Origin: Candidatus Bathyarchaeota archaeon
GTDB taxonomy: Archaea; Thermoproteota; Bathyarchaeia; Bathyarchaeales; UBA233
Direction: 5' to 3'
DNA: 17,729 nt
NCBI GenBank assembly: GCA_023488835.1
Contig: JAMDCS010000005.1
Coordinates: 1 to 17,729 of the forward strand
Shown: in pieces, positions 6,877 through 14,123 of the stretch
How positions within the stretch are numbered: position 1 is the stretch's first letter
How the letters are laid out: each line of letters begins with the position of its first letter
Program-made: the position numbers and the translations under genes
The notes under the pieces: generated by a model
Told to the model about the DNA's origin: nothing
Databases searched by the model: none
The model's input: only the letters and a program-made list of their open reading frames with translations

Positions 6877-8223
6877 TTGATTGTTGACTCTGTCCTCACA
6901 AACGCCAAAGCCTACCTTGGCGGGCAAATCGTCGACTGCAGCATAGCCATTGAAGAAGGCAAAATCCAAAAAATCGGCAAAGAAACCCAAATGCCACAGG
7001 CTGACGAAAAAACCGACTTGCAAAACCTGCTGGTTCTGCCCGGCTTGATTGATGAGCACGTTCATTTGCGGGATGAGGGCAAGGCGTACAAGGAAGATTT
7101 CGCTTCGGGAACCGCCGCCGCAGCCGCTGGAGGCTTCACCACTGTTTTGGACATGCCAAACAACGACCCTGTCACTATGAGCGTTGAAACCCTGCGCAAC
7201 CGCATGAGAGTTGCCCAAAGAAAACTCCTCATCAACGTCGGCTTTTACTCTGAATTTCCCAAAAAGCTGCCTGAAGTACAAGGCATCGTCTCTGAAGGTG
7301 CGGTTGGGTTCAAGCTTTTCATGGGTTGTCAAATCGGCGGCTTAAACATAGGTGACGACCAAGCGCTACAGGAAGCGTTCAAAGAGGTTGCCAACTTAAA
7401 AGTACCCATAGCTGTACACGCCGAAGACCAGGCATCACTAACAGCTAACGAGGAAAAGCTAAAACAAGCCAAAAAAACAGGCACCGCCGACTTTCTAAGG
7501 GCGCATACAGAGACAGTCGAACTAAAAGCCATCCAGCGCCTGCTAAAAATAAGTGCGCAAACAGATGTGCGGCTGCATTTCTGCCACGTCTCAACACAAG
7601 AAGGCTTAAACGCCATTTCTGAAGCCAAAAAATCTGGCAGAACCGTAACCTGCGAAGTTACCCCAAACCACCTCTTGCTGTCAAGCGACGATTTGAAGCG
7701 TTATGGGCAAATGGTGATTATGGCGCCTCCGCTCCGCAGCAAACCGCATGTTGATGCTCTTTGGAAAGGTATAGAAGATGGTTCGGTTGACGCGATAGGT
7801 TCAGACCACGCGCCCCACGCGCAAAGCGAGAAGTCAGCCAGCAACATCTGGGCTGTGAAAGTGGGCGTGCCAGGATTAGAAACCACTTTGCCGCTCATGC
7901 TGACGCTTGTAAAGAAGAATCGGTTAACCGTAACTCAAGTGGTTCAATTATTGGCTGAGAAACCTGCAGAAATCTACGGCTTAAACGACCGCGGACGCTT
8001 GGAACAAGGCAAAAACGCTGACCTAACGGTCGTGGATTTTAATTGCCAATTCAAGATTGATGCTTCCAAATTCAAGTCCAAAGCAAAATACTCCCCCTAC
8101 GATGGCTGGGAAGTTCAGGGTAAACCAGTAAAAACCATCGTAAACGGACAATTAGTCTTTGATGAAGACGAAATTGTCGCCAAAGCGGGAAGCGGCTTGA
8201 TTGTTCGGAGAGGCAGCGTGTGA
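6877..8223 (+). CDS. pyrC: dihydroorotase
   Basis: Dihydroorotase closes N-carbamoyl-aspartate to dihydroorotate in pyrimidine synthesis. The 448-residue protein is a complete amidohydrolase. It has the metal and substrate motif DEHVHLRD (H61, H63, R65), the candidate carboxylated lysine K146 in GFKLFMG, further metal histidines H181 (HAED) and H237 (CHVS), and the catalytic aspartate D310 in GSDHAPH. The late motif KPAEIYGLNDRGRLEQGKNADL is typical of this group, which also contains allantoinases. The PNHLLLS and APPLRS stretches favour dihydroorotase. The start is TTG 6877 with GTGA 6 nt upstream. The stop overlaps the start of the next gene by four bases, so the two are cotranslated. Other pyr genes are not in the window. 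Confidence 0.94.
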   Translation: MIVDSVLTNAKAYLGGQIVDCSIAIEEGKIQKIGKETQMPQADEKTDLQNLLVLPGLIDEHVHLRDEGKAYKEDFASGTAAAAAGGFTTVLDMPNNDPVTMSVETLRNRMRVAQRKLLINVGFYSEFPKKLPEVQGIVSEGAVGFKLFMGCQIGGLNIGDDQALQEAFKEVANLKVPIAVHAEDQASLTANEEKLKQAKKTGTADFLRAHTETVELKAIQRLLKISAQTDVRLHFCHVSTQEGLNAISEAKKSGRTVTCEVTPNHLLLSSDDLKRYGQMVIMAPPLRSKPHVDALWKGIEDGSVDAIGSDHAPHAQSEKSASNIWAVKVGVPGLETTLPLMLTLVKKNRLTVTQVVQLLAEKPAEIYGLNDRGRLEQGKNADLTVVDFNCQFKIDASKFKSKAKYSPYDGWEVQGKPVKTIVNGQLVFDEDEIVAKAGSGLIVRRGSV

Positions 8224-8708
8224 AGTTTCTCGCGGATGGCATGCTTGGGAAACTGGCGCGTTGGCTACGCATGCTAGGACAAGACGTCTTGTACTCGGTG
8301 CAGTTTGATGATTCTGAGCTTTTGGAGTTGGCAAAAAAGGAAGAGCGTGTTTTGTTGACGAAGGATTTTGAGCTCTACAAACGCGCCATCGGCAGGGGTA
8401 TGGATGCTTTTTATGTTGAGGGAAAGACGGAGGCGGAGCGGCTGGCGGAAGTAGCCAAACGGTATAACCTGCAACTAACCATTGACATGGATAAGTCACA
8501 TTGCCCAATATGCAACACAAAACTCAACCCAACCCCCAAAGAGCAACTCCAAGCCGAATTAGAAAAAAACACATTCACCTACTACGACAAATTCTGGAAA
8601 TGCCCCAACTGCGGACAAATCTACTGGCAGGGCGCACACTGGACACAAATCAACAATACACTAAACCAAGCACAAACAAAACTGCAAAAACTAAAAGAGA
8701 AAAATTGA
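8220..8708 (+). CDS. Mut7-C family PIN-like RNase domain protein with zinc ribbon
   Basis: The 162-residue protein belongs to the Mut7-C (formerly DUF82) family, PIN-fold proteins predicted to cut RNA and often fused to a Cys4 ribbon. Residues 1-85 form the PIN-like part. It starts KFLADGMLGKLARWLRMLG with the first acidic residue D6, and LLTKDFELYKRA contributes D49. The ribbon has C95-x2-C98 and C128-x2-C131, followed by IYWQGAHW, which is characteristic of the family. The start is GTG 8220, overlapping the TGA of pyrC as GTGA, so translation is coupled. The last bases approach rpoK on the opposite strand with only 3 bp between stops. Enzyme activity is a family-level prediction; the RNA target is unknown. 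Confidence 0.9.
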   Translation: MKFLADGMLGKLARWLRMLGQDVLYSVQFDDSELLELAKKEERVLLTKDFELYKRAIGRGMDAFYVEGKTEAERLAEVAKRYNLQLTIDMDKSHCPICNTKLNPTPKEQLQAELEKNTFTYYDKFWKCPNCGQIYWQGAHWTQINNTLNQAQTKLQKLKEKN

Positions 8709-8711
8709 GGC

Positions 8712-8954
8712 TCAAGACAGCCATTTTAATGGAATATCTTGAAAAGTCCCATCTGGCAGCGTTCTTCGGATAGTGATAGGCAAGATTCCCGCGTCTAGCT
8801 CGCTTAATGCTATGTCAATCGGGTTTGTGTTTTCAGCTGCATCTACCAAGATTGGTGCTCCCATCGAGATTTGAAGCGCACGTGCGCCCACTATTCTTGC
8901 TTTCTCGAAGCGAGTAATTTTTGGGGGTCCAACATTTATTTTTTGTTCTGACAT
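8712..8954 (-). CDS. rpoK: DNA-directed RNA polymerase subunit K
   Basis: RpoK is the archaeal counterpart of eukaryotic Rpb6 and bacterial omega; it helps assemble and stabilise the polymerase. The 80-residue protein matches the family along its length: [26 protein letters not shown] (residues 9-34), then a short acidic stretch, then [20 protein letters not shown] and the C-terminal [13 protein letters not shown]. The ATG is one base after the stop of the thermosome gene (TAA-A-ATG on the minus strand), so the two form an operon. The gene lies 3 bp from the convergent Mut7-C gene, so the transcripts must overlap or terminate inside coding sequence. Confidence 0.95.
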   Translation of the reverse strand: MSEQKINVGPPKITRFEKARIVGARALQISMGAPILVDAAENTNPIDIALSELDAGILPITIRRTLPDGTFQDIPLKWLS

Positions 8955-8955
8955 T

Positions 8956-10614
8956 TTACATCATTCCGCCCGGCATTCCACCCATACCGCCTGGCATTCC
9001 TCCTCCCGGTGGCATAGGAGGAGTCTTCATTTTGCTTGAGGATATGACGTCGTCGATTTTGAGAATCATTGATGCGGCTTCATTTGCTGACTTGATGATT
9101 TGTTTTTTGACTGCGAGGGGTTCGTAGACGTTTATTTTTGTCATGTCTTCGACTTTGCCTGCAAGAACATCGATGCCTGCCCATGTTTCGCCTTTTTCGT
9201 GTCTAGTTCGTAATTCTGAAAGTATGTCAACAGGGTCTACGCCTGCGTTTTCAGCAAGTGTTGTTGCTATTGCTTCAAGGGATTCTGCAAATATTGTGAT
9301 TGCAAGTTGCTCTCTTCCCTTCACGGTTTGAGCGTATTTTTTAAGAACGCTTGCCAACTCCATTTCTGGAGCGCTTCCTCCAGCAACGATTTTTGGTTCT
9401 TCAATTAAGTCTCTGACAACACAGAGGCCATCGTGTATGGAGCGTTCGGCTTCTGCCGTCATCCGTTGAGTTCCACCCCTAATTAGAAGTGTAACGGATT
9501 TGGGGTTCTTGCAGCCCTCGATGTATGTCATCTTGTCATCGCCTGTTCTGCGCTCTTCAACCAAGGCTGCATAACCAAGATCTGAAGCGGCGAGTGCATC
9601 AATGCTGCTGACGATTTTTGCACCTGAAGCCCTTGCAAGTTTTTCCATGTCTGATTTCTTGGCTCTCCTAATCGCAATTACTCCTTTTCTGGCAAGGAAA
9701 TGCTGAGCCATATCGTCGATACCTTTCTGGCAGACCACCACGTTGGCGCCTGAAGCCAAGACTTTCTCAACCATGTCTTTTAGCATGGTTTCTTCTTGCT
9801 TTAGGAATGCTTCAATCTGCTCGGGGCTTTCAATGTTAATTTTTGCATCCATCTCTGGTTTTTCATTTTCTAATGAAGCATCGAGCAATGCAATTTTTGC
9901 TTTTTCTAGTCGTTTGGGCATGCCTGAGTGAACGATTTCTTTGTCTAAAACAATACCGTTGATTAGGCTAGTGTCCGCAAGGGATTCACCTGTTTTCTTC
10001 TCAACTTTTACATCGTCAACGTCTGCTTTGTAGGTGCCGTCTTGTTTTTCAGCTACTGCGAGCATTGCTTTAACGGCTAAATCAGCTAAGTACTCTTTGT
10101 ATTCGGCAACGATTTTGCTGCCCATAGATGTTGCTGCAGCCTTCTTGAGATAATCATGCGATTTCAAATCAATGGGTATGGCGATTTTTTCAAGAGTTTC
10201 CAAGGCTTTGTCAGCAGCTTTCCTGTAACCATCAATTATGACTGTTGGGTGGATATCTTTATCAATTAATTCTTCGGCTCTGCTCAAAAGTTCGCCTGCA
10301 ATAATGACCGCTGATGTTGTTCCGTCGCCGGCTTCTTTGTCTTGTGTTTTTGCGACTTCAACTAGCATTTTTGCCGCGGGATGCTGAACATCCATCTCAT
10401 CAAGAATAGTTCTGCCATCGCTTGTTATTGTTACATCGCCGAAGCTGTCAACCAACATTTTATCCATACCTTTTGGGCCAAGTGCGCTTCGGACGCTTTC
10501 AGCGACAACTTTAGCGGCCATGATGTTGCTGTGTTGTGCTTCTCTTCCACGGGACCTCTTTGAGCCCTCTTTCATAACCAGAACAGGTATTCCGCCAGCT
10601 TGTGATGATGACAA
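8956..10614 (-). CDS. thsA: thermosome subunit (group II chaperonin)
   Basis: This ATP-driven double-ring chaperonin folds proteins in the archaeal cytosol. The 552-residue subunit has the N-terminal [21 protein letters not shown], the nucleotide-binding loops [11 protein letters not shown] (about residues 44-54) and GDGTTSA (about 96-102), the apical-domain stretch [15 protein letters not shown], and the equatorial return [17 protein letters not shown] and [10 protein letters not shown]. It ends in the Gly-Met-rich tail typical of thermosomes. The start is TTG 10614: a strong GGAGGT site lies 8 nt upstream and the family begins with a short Ser/Gln-rich leader. The frame is open 13 codons further, through the ribosome site. 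The gene is followed at one base by rpoK. Its alpha/beta paralogue type cannot be told from this window. Confidence 0.96.
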   Translation of the reverse strand: MSSSQAGGIPVLVMKEGSKRSRGREAQHSNIMAAKVVAESVRSALGPKGMDKMLVDSFGDVTITSDGRTILDEMDVQHPAAKMLVEVAKTQDKEAGDGTTSAVIIAGELLSRAEELIDKDIHPTVIIDGYRKAADKALETLEKIAIPIDLKSHDYLKKAAATSMGSKIVAEYKEYLADLAVKAMLAVAEKQDGTYKADVDDVKVEKKTGESLADTSLINGIVLDKEIVHSGMPKRLEKAKIALLDASLENEKPEMDAKINIESPEQIEAFLKQEETMLKDMVEKVLASGANVVVCQKGIDDMAQHFLARKGVIAIRRAKKSDMEKLARASGAKIVSSIDALAASDLGYAALVEERRTGDDKMTYIEGCKNPKSVTLLIRGGTQRMTAEAERSIHDGLCVVRDLIEEPKIVAGGSAPEMELASVLKKYAQTVKGREQLAITIFAESLEAIATTLAENAGVDPVDILSELRTRHEKGETWAGIDVLAGKVEDMTKINVYEPLAVKKQIIKSANEAASMILKIDDVISSSKMKTPPMPPGGGMPGGMGGMPGGMM

Positions 10615-10621
10615 ATCAAGT

Positions 10622-10628
10622 AACCTCC
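10622..10628 (-). promoter_or_regulatory. ribosome binding site that sets the thermosome start
   Basis: GGAGGTT on the minus strand is the strongest Shine-Dalgarno match in the window. Its 7-8 nt spacing to TTG 10614 rules out starts further upstream. Confidence 0.75.
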
Positions 10629-10660
10629 AATAATGCGAACAACAACAAGACATTACTAAC

Positions 10661-10668
10661 CATATAAG
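10661..10668 (-). promoter_or_regulatory. box A of the thermosome-rpoK operon
   Basis: CTTATATG on the minus strand, preceded by an A-rich BRE-like stretch, predicts a start near 10640 and a leader of about 25 nt containing the ribosome site. Confidence 0.55.
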
Positions 10669-10875
10669 TTTTTCCTATTAAAGCCATGCTGAACAAACAC
10701 TATGCAAGCATTTTTTGCATCATTAACCAGTTTTTTGGGCTATTCGGCGTTTCATTTTTGCAGGAGCTGACGGGTTGCTCATCTTTGTTTTTTTCTTTAG
10801 TAGTTGTTGCCGAAAACCCCCTATGCACAACAACAACCAACAGGTTGCACTGCATAATGTGATTTGTGGTCTAAG
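10669..10875. other. gene-poor intergenic stretch with T-runs and hairpins
   Basis: Together with the promoter at 10615-10668 and the small frame at 10876-10980, this is the only gap over 300 bases. On the plus strand it contains several T-runs (for example near 10711, 10731 and 10788). It also contains ATGCAA/TTGCAT arms at about 10702-10720, GTTGTTG/CAACAAC arms at about 10803-10834, and a small CAACC/GGTTG hairpin at about 10835-10848. The T-runs could terminate a plus-strand transcript, but no plus-strand gene feeds into them. No tRNA, rRNA or known RNA family was recognised. Confidence 0.35.
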
Positions 10876-10980
10876 TCAGGTACAAGCTGCAATCTGGTTG
10901 TGGAAGATGCCACAAGCAGTACACCGCGGAGGAGAACGCATGTAGCAGTCGCGCCCTCTCACAGCCGACCTCCCCTCCAT
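10876..10980 (-). CDS. candidate Cys-rich microprotein (34 aa) coupled to the surface-protein gene
   Basis: The ATG overlaps the stop of the upstream surface-protein gene by one base as TAATG, an arrangement typical of translational coupling. The predicted 34 residues are basic and then Cys-rich: the segment RCTACGIFHNQIAACT supplies C20, C23, H27 and C33, with another Cys at position 12. This is a plausible small zinc-binding set. The stretch is clearly more GC-rich than its intergenic surroundings, as coding DNA would be. Against it, there is no strong ribosome site, the reading frame is short, and part of it (10879-10925) can fold as an imperfect hairpin, so a structured RNA is the main alternative. 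I recognise no family. Confidence 0.33.
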   Translation of the reverse strand: MEGRSAVRGRDCYMRSPPRCTACGIFHNQIAACT

Positions 10981-11891
10981 TATTTACTTTTCCGCTTGTT
11001 AATGCCATAAAGGGCGAGCACGCTGCTACAAACGACAACAACTGCTATTATAACAAGCGTGGTCGGAAAGGGCTGTGCAACGTCGAATGTGACTGTCTGA
11101 ACATCAACGTTTCCGAAGGTATCGGTTCCATAAACAATTATGTTATGCCGGCCATACGTCAAACCTGTTAGTGTTGTATTCCCCGATAATGTAACGTTAG
11201 ATTGGTTATCCAAACTGTAGGATAATTGGGAAAGAGATTCATCAACTTTGAAACTCAAGGACACTTCAGAGGAATAATAGGTGCTATTCTCAATAGATAG
11301 CCAAATGCTAGGTGAAACAGTATCAACTGTAAAACTTAGCGTCGAAGACGAATTTGTCTGAAATCCATAACCGATTGTTACGTAGCCGTATATGCTTAAT
11401 TGGGACTCTTTTCGTACACTATATCCTCCATCCTCTACGGCATAGACTGTTAAAGTATGCTTTCCTTCAGGTATATCTGTGAGATTTAGATTAGTTGATA
11501 GCTGAGTTATTGACGGCGGAGGGGTAAAAAAGTTCTCAGGTATTGGTTCTGACATATTCCAACTGACTGGGGTAAATTTGTAGACCGATGTATAATTCGT
11601 CTGCCAATCTACAGCATAGTAAACTTCTTTGATTCTTGTCCAACTCGCGGTCGTTGATTCGCCAACGGTTGCTTGGATGGGGATTGAGATTATGGGACTC
11701 GAATAGTTTGCGTTCTGTTCGCTGTGAATTATTACTGTGGGAGGTTTTGTAGAATTATCTGGTGGCACGGTGCCTCCTGGCCAACTTGTTAATAGATTTG
11801 GGTTTGCGCTAACCAATTGCATTCCAGCGATCTCTGAAATCAAGAAGGATAGAAGAAGTACTATGACCACCAGAGCGATTATTTTTCTCAT
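10980..11891 (-). CDS. secreted, C-terminally anchored Ig-like surface protein
   Basis: A 303-residue exported protein of no recognised specific family. It has an N-terminal signal peptide (MRKII, then a hydrophobic run to about residue 23, cleavage likely near the ANP at 30-32). A β-rich extracellular region follows, with many N-x-S/T sequons, then a C-terminal membrane span (about 275-296) ending in the basic anchor NKRKSK. The second half (from VDTVSPSIWLSI) reads as an Ig-like/bacterial-Ig fold ending DTFGNVDVQTVTFDV. Such proteins are common in Bathyarchaeia genomes as surface or cell-envelope components. A TATA-like element on the minus strand near 11930-11936 gives a leader of about 17 nt. 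The function is unknown; adhesion or envelope structure is a guess. Confidence 0.8.
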   Translation of the reverse strand: MRKIIALVVIVLLLSFLISEIAGMQLVSANPNLLTSWPGGTVPPDNSTKPPTVIIHSEQNANYSSPIISIPIQATVGESTTASWTRIKEVYYAVDWQTNYTSVYKFTPVSWNMSEPIPENFFTPPPSITQLSTNLNLTDIPEGKHTLTVYAVEDGGYSVRKESQLSIYGYVTIGYGFQTNSSSTLSFTVDTVSPSIWLSIENSTYYSSEVSLSFKVDESLSQLSYSLDNQSNVTLSGNTTLTGLTYGRHNIIVYGTDTFGNVDVQTVTFDVAQPFPTTLVIIAVVVVCSSVLALYGINKRKSK

Positions 11892-11952
11892 GGTTTATTA
11901 TTTTGCTTTGTTAGTGTTAAAAACATTTTTTGTATAGATTTATTGACTAATC

Positions 11953-11958
11953 AAAAAA
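11953..11958 (-). terminator. T-run after the HTH-ACT regulator gene
   Basis: Six consecutive T on the minus strand, preceded by AAAA, lie about 40 nt after the regulator stop codon. Archaeal termination commonly needs only a T-run, so this is a plausible terminator. Confidence 0.35.
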
Positions 11959-11998
11959 TTTTAGTCCAAATTTCTCGACTTAATGCTTAATTTCTTGC

Positions 11999-12502
11999 TT
12001 AGTAAACTGAAACTTTAGCTATACCTGAAATCTTTAATAGTTCAGGGATTAATTCTCCCGGAATTTTCTTCTCAACAATCAAAGTCAATTTTGGTTCGGG
12101 CGACAGTTCAGGGTCATCCACGATTGCTTGTCGTATGCTTAAGCCTGCCCTGTTGAGAACCATAGCTGCATTGGATAAGATTCCTGGCGACCTCGCGTTT
12201 ATAGGGGTTATTTCTAAGACTCCTAGGTTGAGGTGTTTTGCGATTTCTTTTAGTGAGTGTCCTGCTGGGCGTATTTCTTCGAAAATCATTTTTAACTCGG
12301 GGTTGGCTTTGATGGTGTTTAGTGTTTCGTTTACTGTTCGTCTGTCGACGCCTGCTGCTCTTGCGATGCGGACGGGTGGGATTTCGATTTGGTTTAGGTA
12401 TATTTTGTGGTCTTTGGCGCTTAGGCCGTTTTCTATGAGGACGCGTGCTACTTTGAGGCGTTCGGGGTATTCTTGGAGTTGTGTTTTGATTTGGTTCCAC
12501 AT
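11999..12502 (-). CDS. HTH-ACT regulator of amino acid metabolism (COG2150-like)
   Basis: A 167-residue predicted transcription regulator. An N-terminal helical part contains a helix-turn-helix-like segment IPPVRIARAAGVDRRTVNETLNTI (about residues 41-64). The C-terminal half is an ACT domain (about 92-167): LEITPINARSPGILSNAAMVLNRAGLSIRQAIVDDPE and later ISGIAKVSVY. ACT domains usually bind amino acids. The family is described as predicted regulators of amino acid metabolism. The start is ATG 12502, because the box A ATTTATA (minus strand, 12538-12544) predicts transcription from about 12515; the frame is open 72 codons further upstream across both divergent promoters. It is transcribed away from trpB2, which makes that gene its likely target, with tryptophan or a related amino acid as ligand. 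The last two points are inference. Confidence 0.82.
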   Translation of the reverse strand: MWNQIKTQLQEYPERLKVARVLIENGLSAKDHKIYLNQIEIPPVRIARAAGVDRRTVNETLNTIKANPELKMIFEEIRPAGHSLKEIAKHLNLGVLEITPINARSPGILSNAAMVLNRAGLSIRQAIVDDPELSPEPKLTLIVEKKIPGELIPELLKISGIAKVSVY

Positions 12503-12537
12503 TTTGATTCGCTTGTGTGTATTTCTGTGCATTTGGG

Positions 12538-12544
12538 TATAAAT
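12538..12544 (-). promoter_or_regulatory. box A of the HTH-ACT regulator gene
   Basis: ATTTATA on the minus strand predicts a start near 12515 and a leader of about 13 nt to the ATG at 12502. Confidence 0.45.
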
Positions 12545-12559
12545 GTGTTGTTCGCTAAC

Positions 12560-12579
12560 GCACAAAACTGTGCACAAAA
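12560..12579. repeat. tandem GCACAAAA repeats, candidate operator for trpB2
   Basis: Two copies of GCACAAAA start at 12560 and 12572, 12 bp apart, roughly one helical turn. GCAC (12560-12563) and GTGC (12570-12573) also form an inverted repeat. A related TGTGCA element occurs near the regulator's own start (about 12526-12531). The repeats sit directly upstream of the presumed trpB2 box A (12583-12590), where a bound protein could interfere with TFB or TBP or recruit them. Confidence 0.4.
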
Positions 12580-12582
12580 GCC

Positions 12583-12590
12583 TTAAATAA
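12583..12590 (+). promoter_or_regulatory. probable box A of trpB2
   Basis: TTAAATAA predicts a start near 12612, leaving a leader of about 19 nt that contains AGAAGG (12618-12623), 7 nt before the ATG. A second TATA-like stretch (TTTTATAA, 12605-12612) would start transcription at or after the ATG and is less likely. Confidence 0.4.
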
Positions 12591-12630
12591 AACTTTAAAG
12601 CACGTTTTATAACCCAAAGAAGGCGAAAAA

Positions 12631-14043
12631 ATGCCCGACAGAAAAATCTTGTTAAAAGAAAATGATATTCCAAAACAATGGTACAACATTGTGCCCGACC
12701 TGCCACATCCGCTTCCACCCTTCATAGACGTGGAAACAAAACAGCCAGGCGTCGGCATAGTCCCAAGAATTTTCCCCAGAGAAATCATCGGTCAAGAAAT
12801 CAGCCAGGAACGCTGGATAAACATCCCAGATGAAGTCCGAGAAGTCTACAAAATCTGGAGACCAACCCCGCTCTTCCGAGCCCTCGGCTTAGAAAAAGCT
12901 CTCAAAACACCAGCCAAAATCTACTACAAGTACGAAGGCACAAGCCCAGCGGGAAGCCACAAACCCAACACCGCTGTGCCCCAAGCATTCTACAACATGA
13001 AAGAAGGCACCAAGCGCCTCTCAACAGAAACAGGCGCAGGACAATGGGGCTCCGCTTTAGCGTTTGCGGCTATGATGTTTGGGCTCAAAGCAACCGTTTA
13101 CATGGTGCGTGCAAGCTACGACCAAAAACCCTACCGCAAGATGATGATGAAAGCTTTCGGTGCAGAATGTATTGCAAGCCCAAGCAACAAAACGGAATCA
13201 GGAAAGAAAATCCTTTCTGAAGACCCAAATAGCAAGGGCAGCTTAGGCATAGCCATCAGCGAAGCTGTTGAAGATGCTTTAGTTAATGAAGTTGAAACTA
13301 ACTATGCAATCGGCAGCGTCTTCAACCACGTATGCTTACACCAGACGGTTGAAGGCTTAGAAGCCAAGAAACAACTTGAAATGGTAGACGACTACCCCGA
13401 CGTTGTTTATGGTTGCATCGGCGGCGGAAGCAGCTATTCAGGAATCATGTGGCCCTTCTACTACGACAAAGTCTCAAAGAAAGCACCCAAAGAATGCAAG
13501 TTTGTCGCCACAGAAGCCACAGCTTGCCCCAAAGTCACCAAAGGCGTTTACCAATATGACCATGGCGACACAGCCAAACTAACCCCGCTTGTTCCCATGC
13601 ACACGCTCGGTCACGATTTCATTCCTGCCCCAATCCATGCAGGCGGACTACGCTACCACGGCATCGCCCCAACCATCAGCGTGCTTGTCAAAGAAAAACA
13701 GATGACCACCGAAGCCTTCAACCAGACAGAAGTCTTCGACGCAGCAAAACTCTTCATCCAAACTGAAGGCATAATCCCAGCGCCTGAACCCTCACACGCA
13801 ATCAAAGGCGCCATCGACGAAGCCCTCAGATGCAAAAAGACAGGCGAAGCAAAAACCATCCTCTTCGTGCTGTGCGGTCACGGCTACTTTGACATGGCAG
13901 CATACGACGAATACTTCAGCGGCAACCTGCAACCATACGAGTACCCAACCGAGAAAGTTGCTGAGTCAATGGATAAACTGCATAAGCTCTATCCATGGCT
14001 AAACGATGTCAACAAGAAGTTCATCGGCTGCGAAACATACTAA
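12631..14043 (+). CDS. trpB2: tryptophan synthase beta chain 2 (TrpB2-type PLP enzyme)
   Basis: TrpB2 is a PLP enzyme that condenses indole with an activated serine to give tryptophan. It lacks the usual tight pairing with TrpA and may salvage indole. The 470-residue length and long N-terminal extension (LPHPLPPFIDVETKQPG) are those of the TrpB2 class rather than TrpB1. Active-site features are the Schiff-base lysine K111 in GSHKPNT, the carboxylate loop ETGAGQWGSA (132-142) and the phosphate-binding glycine loop GGGSS (264-268). That loop normally reads GGGSN, so a serine replaces the asparagine. The ribosome site AGAAGG lies 7 nt from the ATG. No trpA or other trp gene is adjacent. The divergent HTH-ACT gene is its probable regulator. 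Confidence 0.93.
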   Translation: MPDRKILLKENDIPKQWYNIVPDLPHPLPPFIDVETKQPGVGIVPRIFPREIIGQEISQERWINIPDEVREVYKIWRPTPLFRALGLEKALKTPAKIYYKYEGTSPAGSHKPNTAVPQAFYNMKEGTKRLSTETGAGQWGSALAFAAMMFGLKATVYMVRASYDQKPYRKMMMKAFGAECIASPSNKTESGKKILSEDPNSKGSLGIAISEAVEDALVNEVETNYAIGSVFNHVCLHQTVEGLEAKKQLEMVDDYPDVVYGCIGGGSSYSGIMWPFYYDKVSKKAPKECKFVATEATACPKVTKGVYQYDHGDTAKLTPLVPMHTLGHDFIPAPIHAGGLRYHGIAPTISVLVKEKQMTTEAFNQTEVFDAAKLFIQTEGIIPAPEPSHAIKGAIDEALRCKKTGEAKTILFVLCGHGYFDMAAYDEYFSGNLQPYEYPTEKVAESMDKLHKLYPWLNDVNKKFIGCETY

Positions 14044-14057
14044 ATTTCGCAGATCAA

Positions 14058-14087
14058 CCTTCTTTCTTTTATTCTTCTTTTTATTAA
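14058..14087 (+). terminator. pyrimidine-rich terminator after trpB2
   Basis: An almost uninterrupted run of C and T with several T3-T5 blocks begins about 15 nt after the trpB2 stop and precedes the promoter of the next gene. This is a typical archaeal T-rich termination region. Confidence 0.5.
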
Positions 14088-14123
14088 TCCGATAATGTAT
14101 TATTTTTTAAAGGTTAATTCCCG

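Noticed and set aside
10615..10653. Upstream extension of the thermosome to an ATG giving a Cys-rich start
   Set aside because: It would translate the GGAGGT ribosome site and lacks family resemblance.
10686..10862. 58-codon plus-strand frame in the gene-poor region
   Set aside because: It starts within a few bases of the start position predicted from a box that serves the opposite strand, has no ribosome site, and its Phe/Leu/Val content follows directly from T-rich DNA.
12114..12542. Frames of 128 and 135 codons overlapping the HTH-ACT regulator in other frames
   Set aside because: Both are overlaps of a well-supported gene; one is a low-complexity Arg/Pro/Thr product and neither has a promoter or ribosome site.
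12503..12718. 72-codon upstream extension of the HTH-ACT regulator
   Set aside because: It runs through both divergent promoters and into the trpB2 coding region; ATG 12502 matches the box A spacing.
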